The notes beneath the pieces were generated by a model. That model saw only the letters and a program-made list of their open reading frames with translations, did no database searches and was not told the DNA's origin. This document shows, one piece after another, positions 49,304 through 58,162 of a stretch of 64,000 nt of DNA; position 1 is the first letter of the stretch, and each line of letters starts with the position of its first letter. This DNA is from an uncultured Kangiella sp. (GTDB taxonomy: Bacteria; Pseudomonadota; Gammaproteobacteria; Enterobacterales; Kangiellaceae). Location of the stretch: NCBI GenBank assembly GCA_947498625.1, contig CANMKR010000001.1:302090-366089 (forward strand), read 5' to 3'. A program made the translations under genes and the position numbers.

Positions 49304-50820
49304 AGATTCTTGGTTTTAATTTCGTTTTCTTGATAAGGATGTAACTTATCTAATGGAGTCGATAAACCAGTTTCTGTTACAACTCTAACATGTTCTCGCT
49401 TTAATTCATGGGCAGATTTAACACCACAAGAATGTGCAATCATCTCAACCGCGCTGATCATATTCTTATGATAATGGTAAACACGTTCGAGTTTATCGGA
49501 AATGACTAAGCCTTCTTGCAACTCCTCATCGTGGGTTGTGATACCCGTTGGACAAGTATTTTTATTGCATTGCAAAGCTTGGATGCAACCTAATGCAAAC
49601 ATAAAACCGCGCGCAGAAACTACCACGTCAGCGCCCATCGCCTTTGCCCAAGCCACGCCGGATGGGGTAATCATTTTTCCTGAGCATATCACTTTAATTC
49701 GCTCGCGAAGACCATGTTGTTCGAGTAAATCGATAGTTAGAGGCAAGCTTTCTTTTAATGGCAAGCCCACATAATCAAACAAGGGTTGAGGTGCGGCGCC
49801 GGTTCCACCATCGGCGCTATCAATGGAAATAAAATCAGGAGCTGACTCTATGCCCCTGGTATTAATCTCACGCATCAAATCAACTAAATATTGGTGCGAG
49901 CCAATCACAGCCTTAAAGCCAACGGGTTTTCCTGTTAATTCACGAATGTGATTAATGGAGTCTAATAGGTCGGAAACATTGGTGATTTCAGGATGACCAT
50001 TTGGGCTGATTGAAGCTTCACCTTGTGGGATCCCTCGAATTTCAGCAATTTCGGCAGTTACTTTTTCCGCTGGCAACAAGCCACCTTTACCAGGCTTAGC
50101 ACCTTGGCTCATTTTTAATTCGATCATTTTGACTTGAGCGTTATTACTGATGGCTTTTAATTTTTCATCGTCTAATTCACCGGCTTCATTTCTTACACCA
50201 TATTTAGCTGTGCCGAACTGAAAAACCACATCGCCGCCTCCGGATAAATGATAAGGCGATAATCCTCCTTCGCCGGTATTGATCCAGCAGCCTGCTTTTT
50301 CGGCTCCCTTGGCTAAGGCAATAACCGCTTTGCGCGACAGGGCGCCGAAGCTCATGGCGGAAATATTAAAGAAACTTGGCGCAGCGTAGGGTTGTTTAGC
50401 ATAAGGCCCAAACAGAATAGGCTTAGCTGCTTGCGCATCCTTTTTTAAGATTGGAAAAGGATCATTTAAAAACATGACCGAACCAGTAGGGTTTAAATTA
50501 CGGGTGGAACCGAAAGCCATGGTGCGGCTGACATTCTTGGCGGCACGATAGGCCCAACTTCGCTCAGCACGATTAAAAGGCATCTCCTCGCGATCCATGG
50601 CGAAAAAGTATTGTCTAAAGAATTCTCCAAGGTGCTCGAAAAAATAACGAAAGCGTCCAATGACTGGATAGTTACGACGGATGGTTTGCTTTTTTTGTGT
50701 TCTATCAATGACATATAGCACTAGCACGACTAACAACAAAATTAGCAAAGCAAAAACTAAAAAAGCACCAACCCATTCTAAGGCAGTTTTAACAAAAGAC
50801 ATGACGGCAACTGAGTTCAT
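49300..50820 (-). CDS. FMN-binding glutamate-synthase family protein with N-terminal membrane anchor
   Basis: 506 residues. An N-terminal hydrophobic helix (about 15-38) is followed by the glutamate synthase central/FMN domain: FFNISAMSFGALSRKAVIALAKGA, GEGGLSPYH, MSQGAKPGKGGLLPAEKV, DGGTGAAP, and the cluster-binding-type motif C-I-Q-A-L-Q-C-N-K-N-T-C-P. It lacks the amidotransferase domain of GltB, so it is not a full glutamate synthase; members of this family may be oxidoreductases. Divergent from the ECF sigma factor gene and co-directional with doxX. Confidence 0.9.
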   Translation of the reverse strand: MNSVAVMSFVKTALEWVGAFLVFALLILLLVVLVLYVIDRTQKKQTIRRNYPVIGRFRYFFEHLGEFFRQYFFAMDREEMPFNRAERSWAYRAAKNVSRTMAFGSTRNLNPTGSVMFLNDPFPILKKDAQAAKPILFGPYAKQPYAAPSFFNISAMSFGALSRKAVIALAKGAEKAGCWINTGEGGLSPYHLSGGGDVVFQFGTAKYGVRNEAGELDDEKLKAISNNAQVKMIELKMSQGAKPGKGGLLPAEKVTAEIAEIRGIPQGEASISPNGHPEITNVSDLLDSINHIRELTGKPVGFKAVIGSHQYLVDLMREINTRGIESAPDFISIDSADGGTGAAPQPLFDYVGLPLKESLPLTIDLLEQHGLRERIKVICSGKMITPSGVAWAKAMGADVVVSARGFMFALGCIQALQCNKNTCPTGITTHDEELQEGLVISDKLERVYHYHKNMISAVEMIAHSCGVKSAHELKREHVRVVTETGLSTPLDKLHPYQENEIKTKNL

Positions 50821-50848
50821 AGTTCGATTTTCCAGTAATCAGTTATGG

Positions 50849-50876
50849 TTGCGAATTACAAAAATATGCCTATACT
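50849..50876 (+). promoter_or_regulatory. Sigma-70 promoter of the ECF sigma gene
   Basis: TTGCGA (50849-50854), 16 bases, TATACT (50871-50876), in the 136-base gap before the sigma factor gene. Good hexamers, slightly short spacer. Confidence 0.5.
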
Positions 50877-50921
50877 TTGTCATAAATGCTTGAATGATCA
50901 AAGAAATTCATCACTTGTATC

Positions 50922-50940
50922 AATAATGATGATTATCATA
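50922..50940. promoter_or_regulatory. Possible Fur box before the ECF sigma gene
   Basis: AATAATGATGATTATCATA contains ATGAT/ATCAT and two near-GATAAT hexamers in tandem, as in the Fur box. It lies about 20 bases before the sigma gene start. AT-rich background makes chance similarity possible. Confidence 0.35.
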
Positions 50941-50956
50941 GTGGAAAAACTAATCA

Positions 50957-51571
50957 ATGAGTGAGAAAGACTTACCAGAAGAGAGCGAGCTTATTGCAGG
51001 GTTATTGGCTAACAATCAGGCTCTATTTAGCAAAGTTGTTAAAGCCTATTATCCTTCTATGTATTCGGTTGCCTACGCAATTGCCGGTCCTGCTATTGCC
51101 GATGAAGTGGTGCAGGAAGCTTGGGTTTCTGGTATTCGCGCTTTGCCAAAATTTGAAGGGCGCTCTAAGTTAAAAAGCTGGTTGATCCGGATTGTGGCGA
51201 ATGAAGCTAAGACTCGATTACGTAAAGAATCTCGCTCAGTGAGTCTAGAAGCGGTGAATGAATCTTGGGCAACCGATCCGCGTTTTGACAATCGTGGTCA
51301 TTGGAATGAAACCAATTCTGAGTGGGATAATGCTTCGCCGGATGAATTGCTATCGGCCAATGAATTACAAGAGTGTTTTGATAAGCATTTAGAGCTTTTA
51401 CCAGATAATCAAAAGCAGGTTTTGAATTTAAGAGATGTTGGCGGTATGGATATGGAGGAGATCTGTAACATACTTGAAGTCAGCTCATCTAATGCACGAG
51501 TACTGTTGCATAGGGCAAGAGATCGAATGCAACAAATGGTTGCGCACTTCCAGAGGACTGGGCAATGTTAA
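50957..51571 (+). CDS. ECF-type RNA polymerase sigma factor
   Basis: 204 residues. Region 2 at about 25-90 (YYPSMYSVAYAIAG..DEVVQEAWVSGIRALPKFEGRSKLKSWLIRIVAN) and region 4 at about 135-195 (LLPDNQKQVLNLRDVGGMDMEEICNILEVSSSNARVLLHRARDRM). The linker has a long acidic/Asn-rich stretch. It is followed, with a seven-base overlap, by a zinc-finger anti-sigma gene, the standard sigma/anti-sigma pairing. Target genes may include the divergent FMN-GltS/doxX operon; this is inference. Confidence 0.92.
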   Translation: MSEKDLPEESELIAGLLANNQALFSKVVKAYYPSMYSVAYAIAGPAIADEVVQEAWVSGIRALPKFEGRSKLKSWLIRIVANEAKTRLRKESRSVSLEAVNESWATDPRFDNRGHWNETNSEWDNASPDELLSANELQECFDKHLELLPDNQKQVLNLRDVGGMDMEEICNILEVSSSNARVLLHRARDRMQQMVAHFQRTGQC

Positions 51572-51798
51572 GCTGTAAGAAACTAATTGAAAATGGTAGC
51601 GAATACCTAGAAGGTGATTTGAGTCGCTGGGAGCGATTTAAATATCAGTTTCACCTTTTTATGTGTAAGTCGTGTAGCCGTTATATTCTTCAATTGAAAC
51701 AAGTGATTTCGATGATTAGTCTTTCTCCAAAGAAAGAAGTTCCTAAGGATATGGAAGACATGTTGACGAAAGAGTTTGAAGAGACGATGAAGAATTAG
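51565..51798 (+). CDS. Zinc-finger (zf-HC2) anti-sigma protein
   Basis: 77 residues, no membrane helix. Zinc motif C4-x25-H30-x3-C34-x2-C37, as in anti-sigma factors of the ZAS type, which hold the cognate ECF sigma factor until oxidation or zinc loss. The rest is a charged helix. Starts inside the sigma gene, so translation is coupled. The soluble short form is unusual but known. Confidence 0.83.
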   Translation: MLSCKKLIENGSEYLEGDLSRWERFKYQFHLFMCKSCSRYILQLKQVISMISLSPKKEVPKDMEDMLTKEFEETMKN

Positions 51799-51816
51799 AT
51801 CGATTATTCAGTAAAG

Positions 51817-51847
51817 CAAAAGCCACTGAAGTTCAGTGGCTTTTTTA
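51817..51847 (+). terminator. Terminator of the sigma/anti-sigma operon
   Basis: AGCCACTGA / TCAGTGGCT stem (51821-51841) followed by TTTTTT. It also could serve bamE on the other strand, since an A run precedes the stem. Confidence 0.9.
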
Positions 51848-51878
51848 TTTAGCAATTATTTGTGATAAAGAGAGTCAC

Positions 51879-52199
51879 CTACTCTTCGATTTCTGGCTTC
51901 TCTGTTCCTTCAATCGTCGCTAGCTTATCATTCTCAAAGGTCAGAACCATGCGCTTTTCAATTCTATCGCCTCTTGATGGAATTAAATAATACAGGTAAT
52001 ACCAAGTATTATTCTCCAAGTTAGTGTTCAAAACTGGATTGCCCAGTACGTAACGAACTTGCTCTTTAGTCATACCTGGACGAATTTGGTTAATTTCTTT
52101 TTGATTCAGCACATTGCCTTGCTGGATATTTGGCTTGTACACACAGCCGCTCAAAATACTGATTGTGATGGCTGCTACAGCTATAATTACATTTCTCAT
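51879..52199 (-). CDS. bamE: Outer membrane protein assembly factor BamE
   Basis: 106 residues. Lipobox LSGC (Cys19), followed by the BamE core: YKPNIQQGNVL, IRPGMTKEQVRYVLGNPVL, WYYLYYL. BamE is a lipoprotein of the BAM complex that inserts outer membrane proteins. Divergent from fur as in many gammaproteobacteria. Confidence 0.97.
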   Translation of the reverse strand: MRNVIIAVAAITISILSGCVYKPNIQQGNVLNQKEINQIRPGMTKEQVRYVLGNPVLNTNLENNTWYYLYYLIPSRGDRIEKRMVLTFENDKLATIEGTEKPEIEE

Positions 52200-52312
52200 T
52201 GAAAACCTTATTAATTACTCATATTAGTCCGAATTAGCGCGACTAATGACTTTTCATTCAATTTCGCCATAGTATAATCATTTCGTCGCTTAATGCTATC
52301 GGAGTTTTAATT

Positions 52313-52717
52313 TTGGAAAACAAACAACTAAAAAAAGCTGGATTAAAGGTTACCTTACCCAGAGTTAAGATTATGCAAATTCTGGAAAGTTCCGAGGAGC
52401 GCCATTTAAGTGCTGAAGATGTCTACAAAAAGCTGCTAGAAGCTGGCGATGATGTTGGTTTAGCGACGGTGTATCGCGTTTTAACGCAGTTTGAACAAGC
52501 AGGATTGGTCACTCGCCATAACTTTGAAGGTGGTCATTCGGTTTTTGAGATGGACGATGGCGAACACCACGATCATATGGTGAATGTGGACGATGGTACC
52601 GTAATTGAATTTATCAGCGATGAGATTGAAGAGTTACAGCACAAGATTGCCGAAAAGCATGGTGTTGAAATCGTAGATCACTCGCTAGTTCTATACGTTA
52701 GACCAAAAGCTAAATAA
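52313..52717 (+). CDS. fur: Ferric uptake regulator Fur
   Basis: 134 residues from TTG 52313, with GGAG eight bases upstream. N-terminal winged helix (KAGLKVTLPRVKIMQIL, GLATVYRVLTQFEQAGL) and C-terminal dimerisation domain with HHDH metal ligands. The usual C-x2-C structural zinc pair is absent: the segment reads HHDHMVNVDDG, and the protein has no Cys at all. Pseudomonas Fur also lacks the Cys pair. Binds Fe(II) and represses iron-uptake genes. Confidence 0.97.
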   Translation: MENKQLKKAGLKVTLPRVKIMQILESSEERHLSAEDVYKKLLEAGDDVGLATVYRVLTQFEQAGLVTRHNFEGGHSVFEMDDGEHHDHMVNVDDGTVIEFISDEIEELQHKIAEKHGVEIVDHSLVLYVRPKAK

Positions 52718-52723
52718 ACATAT

Positions 52724-52748
52724 CGTCATTCCCACGAAAGTGGGAATC
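52724..52748. repeat. Dispersed palindromic repeat, copy 2
   Basis: CGTC-ATTCCCAC-GAAA-GTGGGAAT-C. Compared with copy 1 the stem has G-C changed to A-T on both sides (compensatory), which shows selection for the hairpin. It lies between convergent fur and the 285-residue hypothetical gene. Confidence 0.8.
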
Positions 52749-52784
52749 TTGTTTAATTGCCCTAATTGAATAATACAGTGAATA

Positions 52785-53642
52785 TTATTTCCCTTTATTT
52801 TGTCTCTTGAGAAGCGCTAGCACCTCTTCCCAGCTTTTTTGTAGGTTCTCATTCAATACCAAGTTTTCACCATAAGAGCTATATACTCTATTGTATAAAG
52901 CTTTATCTTTAAGGTTTTTTAGTGATAGTACACAACTATTATTAGGGTCTAACTCACTTTGTAGCTTAGTTGTTTGCTCATGAGTCATAGATGAAATTGC
53001 GGAGAAAAGCTCTAGAATAGTCTCATCACTTGAAACTAAATTTTTTAACGAAATTAGATGCATAATTTGATAATTAGCTCCATCCAATATAGCTTTATTC
53101 TGCTCTAGCCATAAATCTATGTCTTCTGCAAGAGAGGGACTTTGGCATTGTTTTTTCTTACTGTGCAAAAAGTTACTAAAAGATATAGCATAAACTTCTG
53201 CCTGAAAGTTATTTGTTCTTGGATCGTTTAGAGGGTCAAAGGGTTGTTCTTCATGTTTAATTTCACAACCTCCAATAGATTCCTCTTTGATTATAAGCTC
53301 CCAATCGTCGATTTTGTAACTACTTGAAGGGTATTGAGCAGAAAGTAGATAGCGCACACAGGGCTTTAGGGTTATAGAGTAAGAACCATAACTTACAGAA
53401 TTCCGCTTACTAAATTTTTTGGCTTTTGTAGAAGCAATGTTGAAGTAATATGTACCAGATGAGAGTTTCATCTTGCTTTTGTTATACATTTTTCCATCAA
53501 CTGAGATTATGAATACATCGTAGTTTTTATTATCTGTAGCTATACTTCTAGTGCCATCTATTAAACTGTAGTTCTCTGCATGAGTAACATTTAGAAAAGC
53601 AACTGCACTAACTAAAATAAGTCCGGCAATATAATTTCTCAT
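52785..53642 (-). CDS. Exported hypothetical protein
   Basis: 285 residues. Signal peptide (1-22, ending THA-E). No family recognised. Begins with a beta-rich domain (YSLIDGTRSIA, YDVFIISVDGKMY, SGTYYFNIAS, SYSITLKPCVRYLLSAQY) that resembles a small adhesin-like or FecR-like sandwich, and ends with a mostly helical region. Four Cys in the mature part could pair. ATG overlaps the recN stop (ATGA), so it is the last gene of nadK-recN. AT-rich compared with the neighbours. Confidence 0.65.
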   Translation of the reverse strand: MRNYIAGLILVSAVAFLNVTHAENYSLIDGTRSIATDNKNYDVFIISVDGKMYNKSKMKLSSGTYYFNIASTKAKKFSKRNSVSYGSYSITLKPCVRYLLSAQYPSSSYKIDDWELIIKEESIGGCEIKHEEQPFDPLNDPRTNNFQAEVYAISFSNFLHSKKKQCQSPSLAEDIDLWLEQNKAILDGANYQIMHLISLKNLVSSDETILELFSAISSMTHEQTTKLQSELDPNNSCVLSLKNLKDKALYNRVYSSYGENLVLNENLQKSWEEVLALLKRQNKGK

Positions 53643-55300
53643 TCCAAGTTCCCCAATAGTTCTTTGGCGTGACTTCTTATTGTTTCAGTGATTTGTACAC
53701 CGCCAATCATTCTTGCGATTTCCTCAACACGTTGCGTTTCAGAAATCTCAATCATTTGATTAGAAGTTGAGTCTTTAGTTTGTGATTTGGCGACTAACAA
53801 GTGTTGATGACCTTGAGCGGCCACTTGTGCTTGGTGAGTGACCGTTAAGATCTGTGCTTTTTCGCCGAGCGATTTCAAAAGTTTTCCAACTATTTCAGCC
53901 GTACCGCCGCCAATCCCTACATCAACTTCATCAAAGATTAGTGTTGGTAATTGAGTAGTTTGAGCATTAATGACCTGCAGGGCCAAACTGATCCGCGAAA
54001 GCTCACCACCAGAAGCCACTTTACGCAGCGGCATTGGTTTTTGCCCCGGGTTAGTAGAAACCATAAATTCAGCCGATTCTAGTCCATTGGCTTTATAGGC
54101 AGCTTCTTCCATCGAATTAAAGGCAATCTCAAAGACGCCTGAACCAAGCCCTAACTGAGACATCAGTTCGATAATTTCTTTGTTTAGTTTTTTGGCAGCA
54201 GAGTGACGCTTTTTACTAATTAGTTCGGCTTGCTTAGCATAATCCTTCTGCAATTTATCAAGTTCTACTTCAAGCGCTTCAAAGCTGGCTTCATCGCCGG
54301 CTAATTGACCTAGCTCAGACTCTAATTGGGCTAAAACATCCGGTAACTGTTGTATTTCGGTTTGATGCTTACGGGATAAATCATGCAGCAGCGAAATATC
54401 ACGATCCAATTGCTGAAAGTGCTCTGGATCGATTTCTATAGAGTCTAAGTAGCTGCGGAGCTCAGAACTGGCTTCATCAATTTCCACTAAAGCGGACTGC
54501 AATAAGTCATTAGTATTTTTTAAATTCTCATCAACGGAATAAAGCTGGCTGATTTGTCCTGCCACTGAGTTGAGTAGGCTCGAAATACTCTGCTCATCTT
54601 CGCTAATAGCAGACAAGCTCGACTGACCTTTTTCCAGTAACTGACTAGCATTGGCTGCGCGCTTATGCTCATTTTCAATTTGCTCTACTTGATCTACCGG
54701 CGCTTTGGATAATTCTTCTAATTGATATTTGATAAGATCTTTACGATCATTTTTATCTTTCAATGCCGCTTGAAAGTCATTCAGTTGAGTTTGAACCTTA
54801 TGAATATCTTTCGAGAGCTTAGTGAGGTTAGTAACCTTATCGGATAAACCAGCATAACGATCTAATAATTGCAAATGAGTTTGCGGTTTAAATAAGGATT
54901 GATGTTCATGCTGGCCATGGATATCTACTAATAAATCCCCAAGCTGGGACAGTTGAGTAAGATTAACTGGCTGCCCATTAACAAAAGCTTTGGAACGTCC
55001 ATCATGATTAATGACTCGGCGCAAAATACAATCGTGCTCCTCATCTAACATTTGTTCATCCAGCCATGCTAAAACTTGTGGCAGTTTCTCAATATCAAAA
55101 ACGGCACTGATTTCTGCTCTTTTGGCGCCATGGCGAACGACACCAGAATCAGCGCGCGCACCTAAAGCAAAGCCGAGCGCATCCACAACAATGGATTTAC
55201 CGGCACCGGTTTCGCCAGTAATAACGGTCATGCCAGACTTCAGCTCTAAATCGAGCTGCTCAATAATGGCAAAATCTTTAATATGAATACTGTTGAGCAT
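53639..55300 (-). CDS. recN: DNA repair protein RecN
   Basis: 553 residues, SMC-like. Walker A GETGAGKSIVVDALG at about 30-44, central coiled coils (about 150-380), ABC-type signature LRKVASGGELSRISLAL, and Walker B TLIFDEVDVGIGGGTAEIVGK. RecN acts at double-strand breaks in recombinational repair. It lies 16 bases after nadK. Confidence 0.97.
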   Translation of the reverse strand: MLNSIHIKDFAIIEQLDLELKSGMTVITGETGAGKSIVVDALGFALGARADSGVVRHGAKRAEISAVFDIEKLPQVLAWLDEQMLDEEHDCILRRVINHDGRSKAFVNGQPVNLTQLSQLGDLLVDIHGQHEHQSLFKPQTHLQLLDRYAGLSDKVTNLTKLSKDIHKVQTQLNDFQAALKDKNDRKDLIKYQLEELSKAPVDQVEQIENEHKRAANASQLLEKGQSSLSAISEDEQSISSLLNSVAGQISQLYSVDENLKNTNDLLQSALVEIDEASSELRSYLDSIEIDPEHFQQLDRDISLLHDLSRKHQTEIQQLPDVLAQLESELGQLAGDEASFEALEVELDKLQKDYAKQAELISKKRHSAAKKLNKEIIELMSQLGLGSGVFEIAFNSMEEAAYKANGLESAEFMVSTNPGQKPMPLRKVASGGELSRISLALQVINAQTTQLPTLIFDEVDVGIGGGTAEIVGKLLKSLGEKAQILTVTHQAQVAAQGHQHLLVAKSQTKDSTSNQMIEISETQRVEEIARMIGGVQITETIRSHAKELLGNLE

Positions 55301-55316
55301 AAATGGCTAGTCTAGA

Positions 55317-56213
55317 TTAGAGCTTTGAGCCCCAGCCTAACTTAGTTCTTAATAGGCGGAAATAATCATAATCTTTAGGATGTAATAGCCACATTTCTTG
55401 CTGTCGTTTACGCACGCAGAATTTTTCACCGGGCATCACTGGGAAGCGTACTTGGCCGTCACAGCTTAAGCGCGCTTCATTTTGATTATCTTTACTAAAC
55501 ACAATATCGACTTTAGAGTCGGCGCTAATGGAGATAGGGCGACTGGATAGGGTATGTGGAAACATCGGCACTAAAGAGATCGCATTAATCGCAGGAGACA
55601 TGATTGGGCCGCCTGCAGAAAGCGAATAAGCCGTAGAGCCAGTTGGCGTGGAAATGATAAGCCCATCACCGCGGACGCTATAAACGAAAGAATCGTTAAT
55701 ATAAACCTCAAACTCGATCATGCGTGAAATTTCACCAGGGTAAAGGACAATGTCATTCACGGCATCACTAAAGCGCGGATTTTCCGAGCCTTGATCGCCA
55801 TCAATTTCAGCTTCTAATAAAAAACGACGTTCTTCGGTATATTCACCAGCTAACACTTCAGCAACTTTCTCGCATACTTGCTGCGGCTGAATGTCAGTTA
55901 AAAAACCTAAATAACCACGGTTAACACCTAACAATGGAATATCGTAATCACTCATCAAACGAGCGGCATAAAGCATAGAACCATCACCACCGATGACAAT
56001 CACTAAATCGCAGCGCTCACCAAGGGTTTGCCAGGTGACTTGTTGCTCATTTGGGATTGCTAAATCACAAGCAACTCGATCTTCAACTAACAAGCTGTAA
56101 TCTTCTTGCTGTAAGAAGTTGAAGAGAGTCATTATGGTCTCGCCAACTTCTTTGTGTTTTGGCTTACCCATGATCCCAATGGTTGAAAATGTCAGCTTTT
56201 TATCGATTTTCAA
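55317..56213 (-). CDS. nadK: NAD kinase
   Basis: 298 residues. Catalytic GGDGSMLYAAR, NRGYLGFLTD, and the STPTGSTAYSLSAGGPI motif. It phosphorylates NAD to NADP. The available start is TTG 56213, with AGGA six bases upstream, giving MKIDKKLTFSTIGIMG, a plausible NadK N-terminus. Divergent from hrcA. Confidence 0.96.
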   Translation of the reverse strand: MKIDKKLTFSTIGIMGKPKHKEVGETIMTLFNFLQQEDYSLLVEDRVACDLAIPNEQQVTWQTLGERCDLVIVIGGDGSMLYAARLMSDYDIPLLGVNRGYLGFLTDIQPQQVCEKVAEVLAGEYTEERRFLLEAEIDGDQGSENPRFSDAVNDIVLYPGEISRMIEFEVYINDSFVYSVRGDGLIISTPTGSTAYSLSAGGPIMSPAINAISLVPMFPHTLSSRPISISADSKVDIVFSKDNQNEARLSCDGQVRFPVMPGEKFCVRKRQQEMWLLHPKDYDYFRLLRTKLGWGSKL

Positions 56214-56368
56214 TGAAGGTCCTATTTCGCTGTTTTGAATGTTTATTAAAAACAGAAACTTGTAATTGATTTATTGACCCATATTTAACAATATATAGGC
56301 AGATAAATAAACAACAGAATATTCAAGCAAAGCAAAATCTTTGCTCGAGAAATCAGAAAACAAATAAG

Positions 56369-57406
56369 ATGAGTAAATTCGATCAGCGCGCCCAGACCTT
56401 AATGAAGACTTTGGTAGAGACGTATATCTCTAGCGGGCAGCCTGTCGGTTCGAAAACCTTATTAGAGCAATCTCAGCTGAGTGTGAGTCCAGCAACCATC
56501 CGTAACGTGATGCACGACCTAGAAGCAATGGGTTTATTGGCATCACCGCACACTTCTGCTGGGCGTATTCCAACTTCACAGGGTGTAAGATTATTTGTTG
56601 ATCAACTATTAACGGTTAAAGATGTTGAGCAAAATTATCAAGATCAACTAAAGCATCAGCTTGATAAAGCCACCGAAACAGGGCAAATGTTGAATAGTGT
56701 GACTAATATGCTCTCACAAATGACCAATATGGCGGGTTTGATTCGAGTTCCAAGACGTGATGTCACTTGTGTTAGACAAGTCGAATTTGTGTCTTTATCG
56801 CAAAAGAAAGTGTTAGTGATATTGGTGTTGGATAATGGCGAAGTGCAAAATCGTGTGATCCAGCTGGATGTTGATATTAGTCGCGAGGAATTGCAGCAAG
56901 CGGCTAATTATGTGAATCATCATTATGCTGGCAAAGAGCTGGATACAGTGCGTCGCGAGTTATTTGAGGAACTAAAATCCGACAAAGCGCAGATGGATGA
57001 AATGATGACCTCCATGATGGCAGTAGCCGAAAAAGGTTTCGCTAATGATGATGGTCAAGATGAGCAAGTACAGATCACAGGTAAATCACAAATGTTAAAT
57101 TATGTGGGTACCGGCGATATTTCTGATTTACAGTCGGTTTTTGATGCTTTTGCCGAAAAGACCCAGATGCTAGGCTTGCTCGATAAATGTCTTTCAGCCG
57201 ATGGTGTTCAATTGTTTATTGGCGAAGAATCGGGCTATGACGTTTTGAACCAATGTTCGGTTGTTGGCGCTCCTTATTCTATTGACGGTCAGGCGGTTGG
57301 TGTCTTGGCTGTAGTAGGCCCGACTCGTATGGCCTATGACAAGGTGATACCAATCGTTGATATTACCGCAAAAATCCTGACTTCCGCCTTGAATTCTGAG
57401 TCCTAG
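56369..57406 (+). CDS. hrcA: Heat-inducible transcription repressor HrcA
   Basis: 345 residues. N-terminal winged helix (DQRAQTLMKTLVETYISSGQPVGSKTL, VSPATIRNVMHDLEAMGLL, HTSAGRIPT), followed by the GAF-like and dimerisation domains. HrcA binds CIRCE when folded with help from GroEL. Its own upstream region shows no CIRCE, but rpoH at 14761 has two copies. Begins the hrcA-grpE...dnaK-dnaJ region. Confidence 0.97.
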   Translation: MSKFDQRAQTLMKTLVETYISSGQPVGSKTLLEQSQLSVSPATIRNVMHDLEAMGLLASPHTSAGRIPTSQGVRLFVDQLLTVKDVEQNYQDQLKHQLDKATETGQMLNSVTNMLSQMTNMAGLIRVPRRDVTCVRQVEFVSLSQKKVLVILVLDNGEVQNRVIQLDVDISREELQQAANYVNHHYAGKELDTVRRELFEELKSDKAQMDEMMTSMMAVAEKGFANDDGQDEQVQITGKSQMLNYVGTGDISDLQSVFDAFAEKTQMLGLLDKCLSADGVQLFIGEESGYDVLNQCSVVGAPYSIDGQAVGVLAVVGPTRMAYDKVIPIVDITAKILTSALNSES

Positions 57407-57465
57407 ACCTTATTATAGCTACCACTTAATTTCCAAATCATTCCAGATAATTTTAGGGTAATCTC

Positions 57466-58074
57466 ATGTCTGAAAAAGACGTTAAAAATCAAGAAGATAT
57501 TAAGGCTGTAAAAGATGCAGCTGTAGAAACCGCTGCTGAGCAGGTGGAAGATATAATGGCTGATCTTGGTGAAGAGCTGCTAAATGAAGAGTTAACTGGC
57601 GATGCTGCCCGTATAGATGAATTAGAAAAAGCACTAGAAGATGCAGAAGCCAAAGCCGCTGAGAATATGGATCTAGCACTTCGCACTAAAGCTGAGGCAG
57701 AAAATATTCGTCGCCGTAGTGAAAACGAAGTATCCAATGCACGAAAATTTGCTATCGAGAAATTCGCAAATGAAATGTTGGCTGTGGTTGACAGTTTAGA
57801 ACAAGGGTTAGCGCAAAAAGCTGAGCATGAAGAATCTATTGCCATGAAAGAAGGTATGGAGTTGACGCTTAAGATGACTTTATCAACCTTAGAAAAATTT
57901 GGTATAGAGCAACTTAACCCAATCGAAGAAGTGTTTGATCCTCAGTTGCATGAAGCAATGACTATGGTACCAAGTCCTGCACATGAATCGAATACAGTGA
58001 TTGATGTGTTCCAAAAGGGTTATACCTTAAATGGTAGGCTGATTCGTCCAGCACGAGTTGTAGTAGCGCAATAA
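57466..58074 (+). CDS. grpE: Nucleotide exchange factor GrpE
   Basis: 202 residues. An acidic N-terminal extension precedes the long coiled coil (about 45-105, DELEKALEDAEAKAAENM...RTKAEAENIRRR), then the GrpE signature FAIEKFANEMLAVVDSLEQGL and a C-terminal beta domain ending FQKGYTLNGRLIRPARVVVAQ. It speeds ADP release from DnaK. Starts 60 bases after hrcA; followed by a terminator. Confidence 0.97.
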   Translation: MSEKDVKNQEDIKAVKDAAVETAAEQVEDIMADLGEELLNEELTGDAARIDELEKALEDAEAKAAENMDLALRTKAEAENIRRRSENEVSNARKFAIEKFANEMLAVVDSLEQGLAQKAEHEESIAMKEGMELTLKMTLSTLEKFGIEQLNPIEEVFDPQLHEAMTMVPSPAHESNTVIDVFQKGYTLNGRLIRPARVVVAQ

Positions 58075-58135
58075 TTTTATAGGTAGAGCTGAGTATCTAG
58101 CTCAGTCTGTTTTAAAAGTTCAAAGTTTATTAATG

Positions 58136-58162
58136 AAACCGCGATCAAGTCGCGGTTTTTTT
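58136..58162 (+). terminator. Terminator after grpE
   Basis: AAACCGCGA-TCAAG-TCGCGGTTT with a T run. A smaller hairpin (CTGAG...CTCAG) precedes it. It separates grpE from the following genes. Confidence 0.92.

Noticed and set aside
57406-57466. CIRCE or sigma-32 promoter between hrcA and grpE
   Set aside because: No repeat matching TTAGCACTC/GAGTGCTAA and no convincing CTTGAAA...CCCCAT pair in this 60-base gap.
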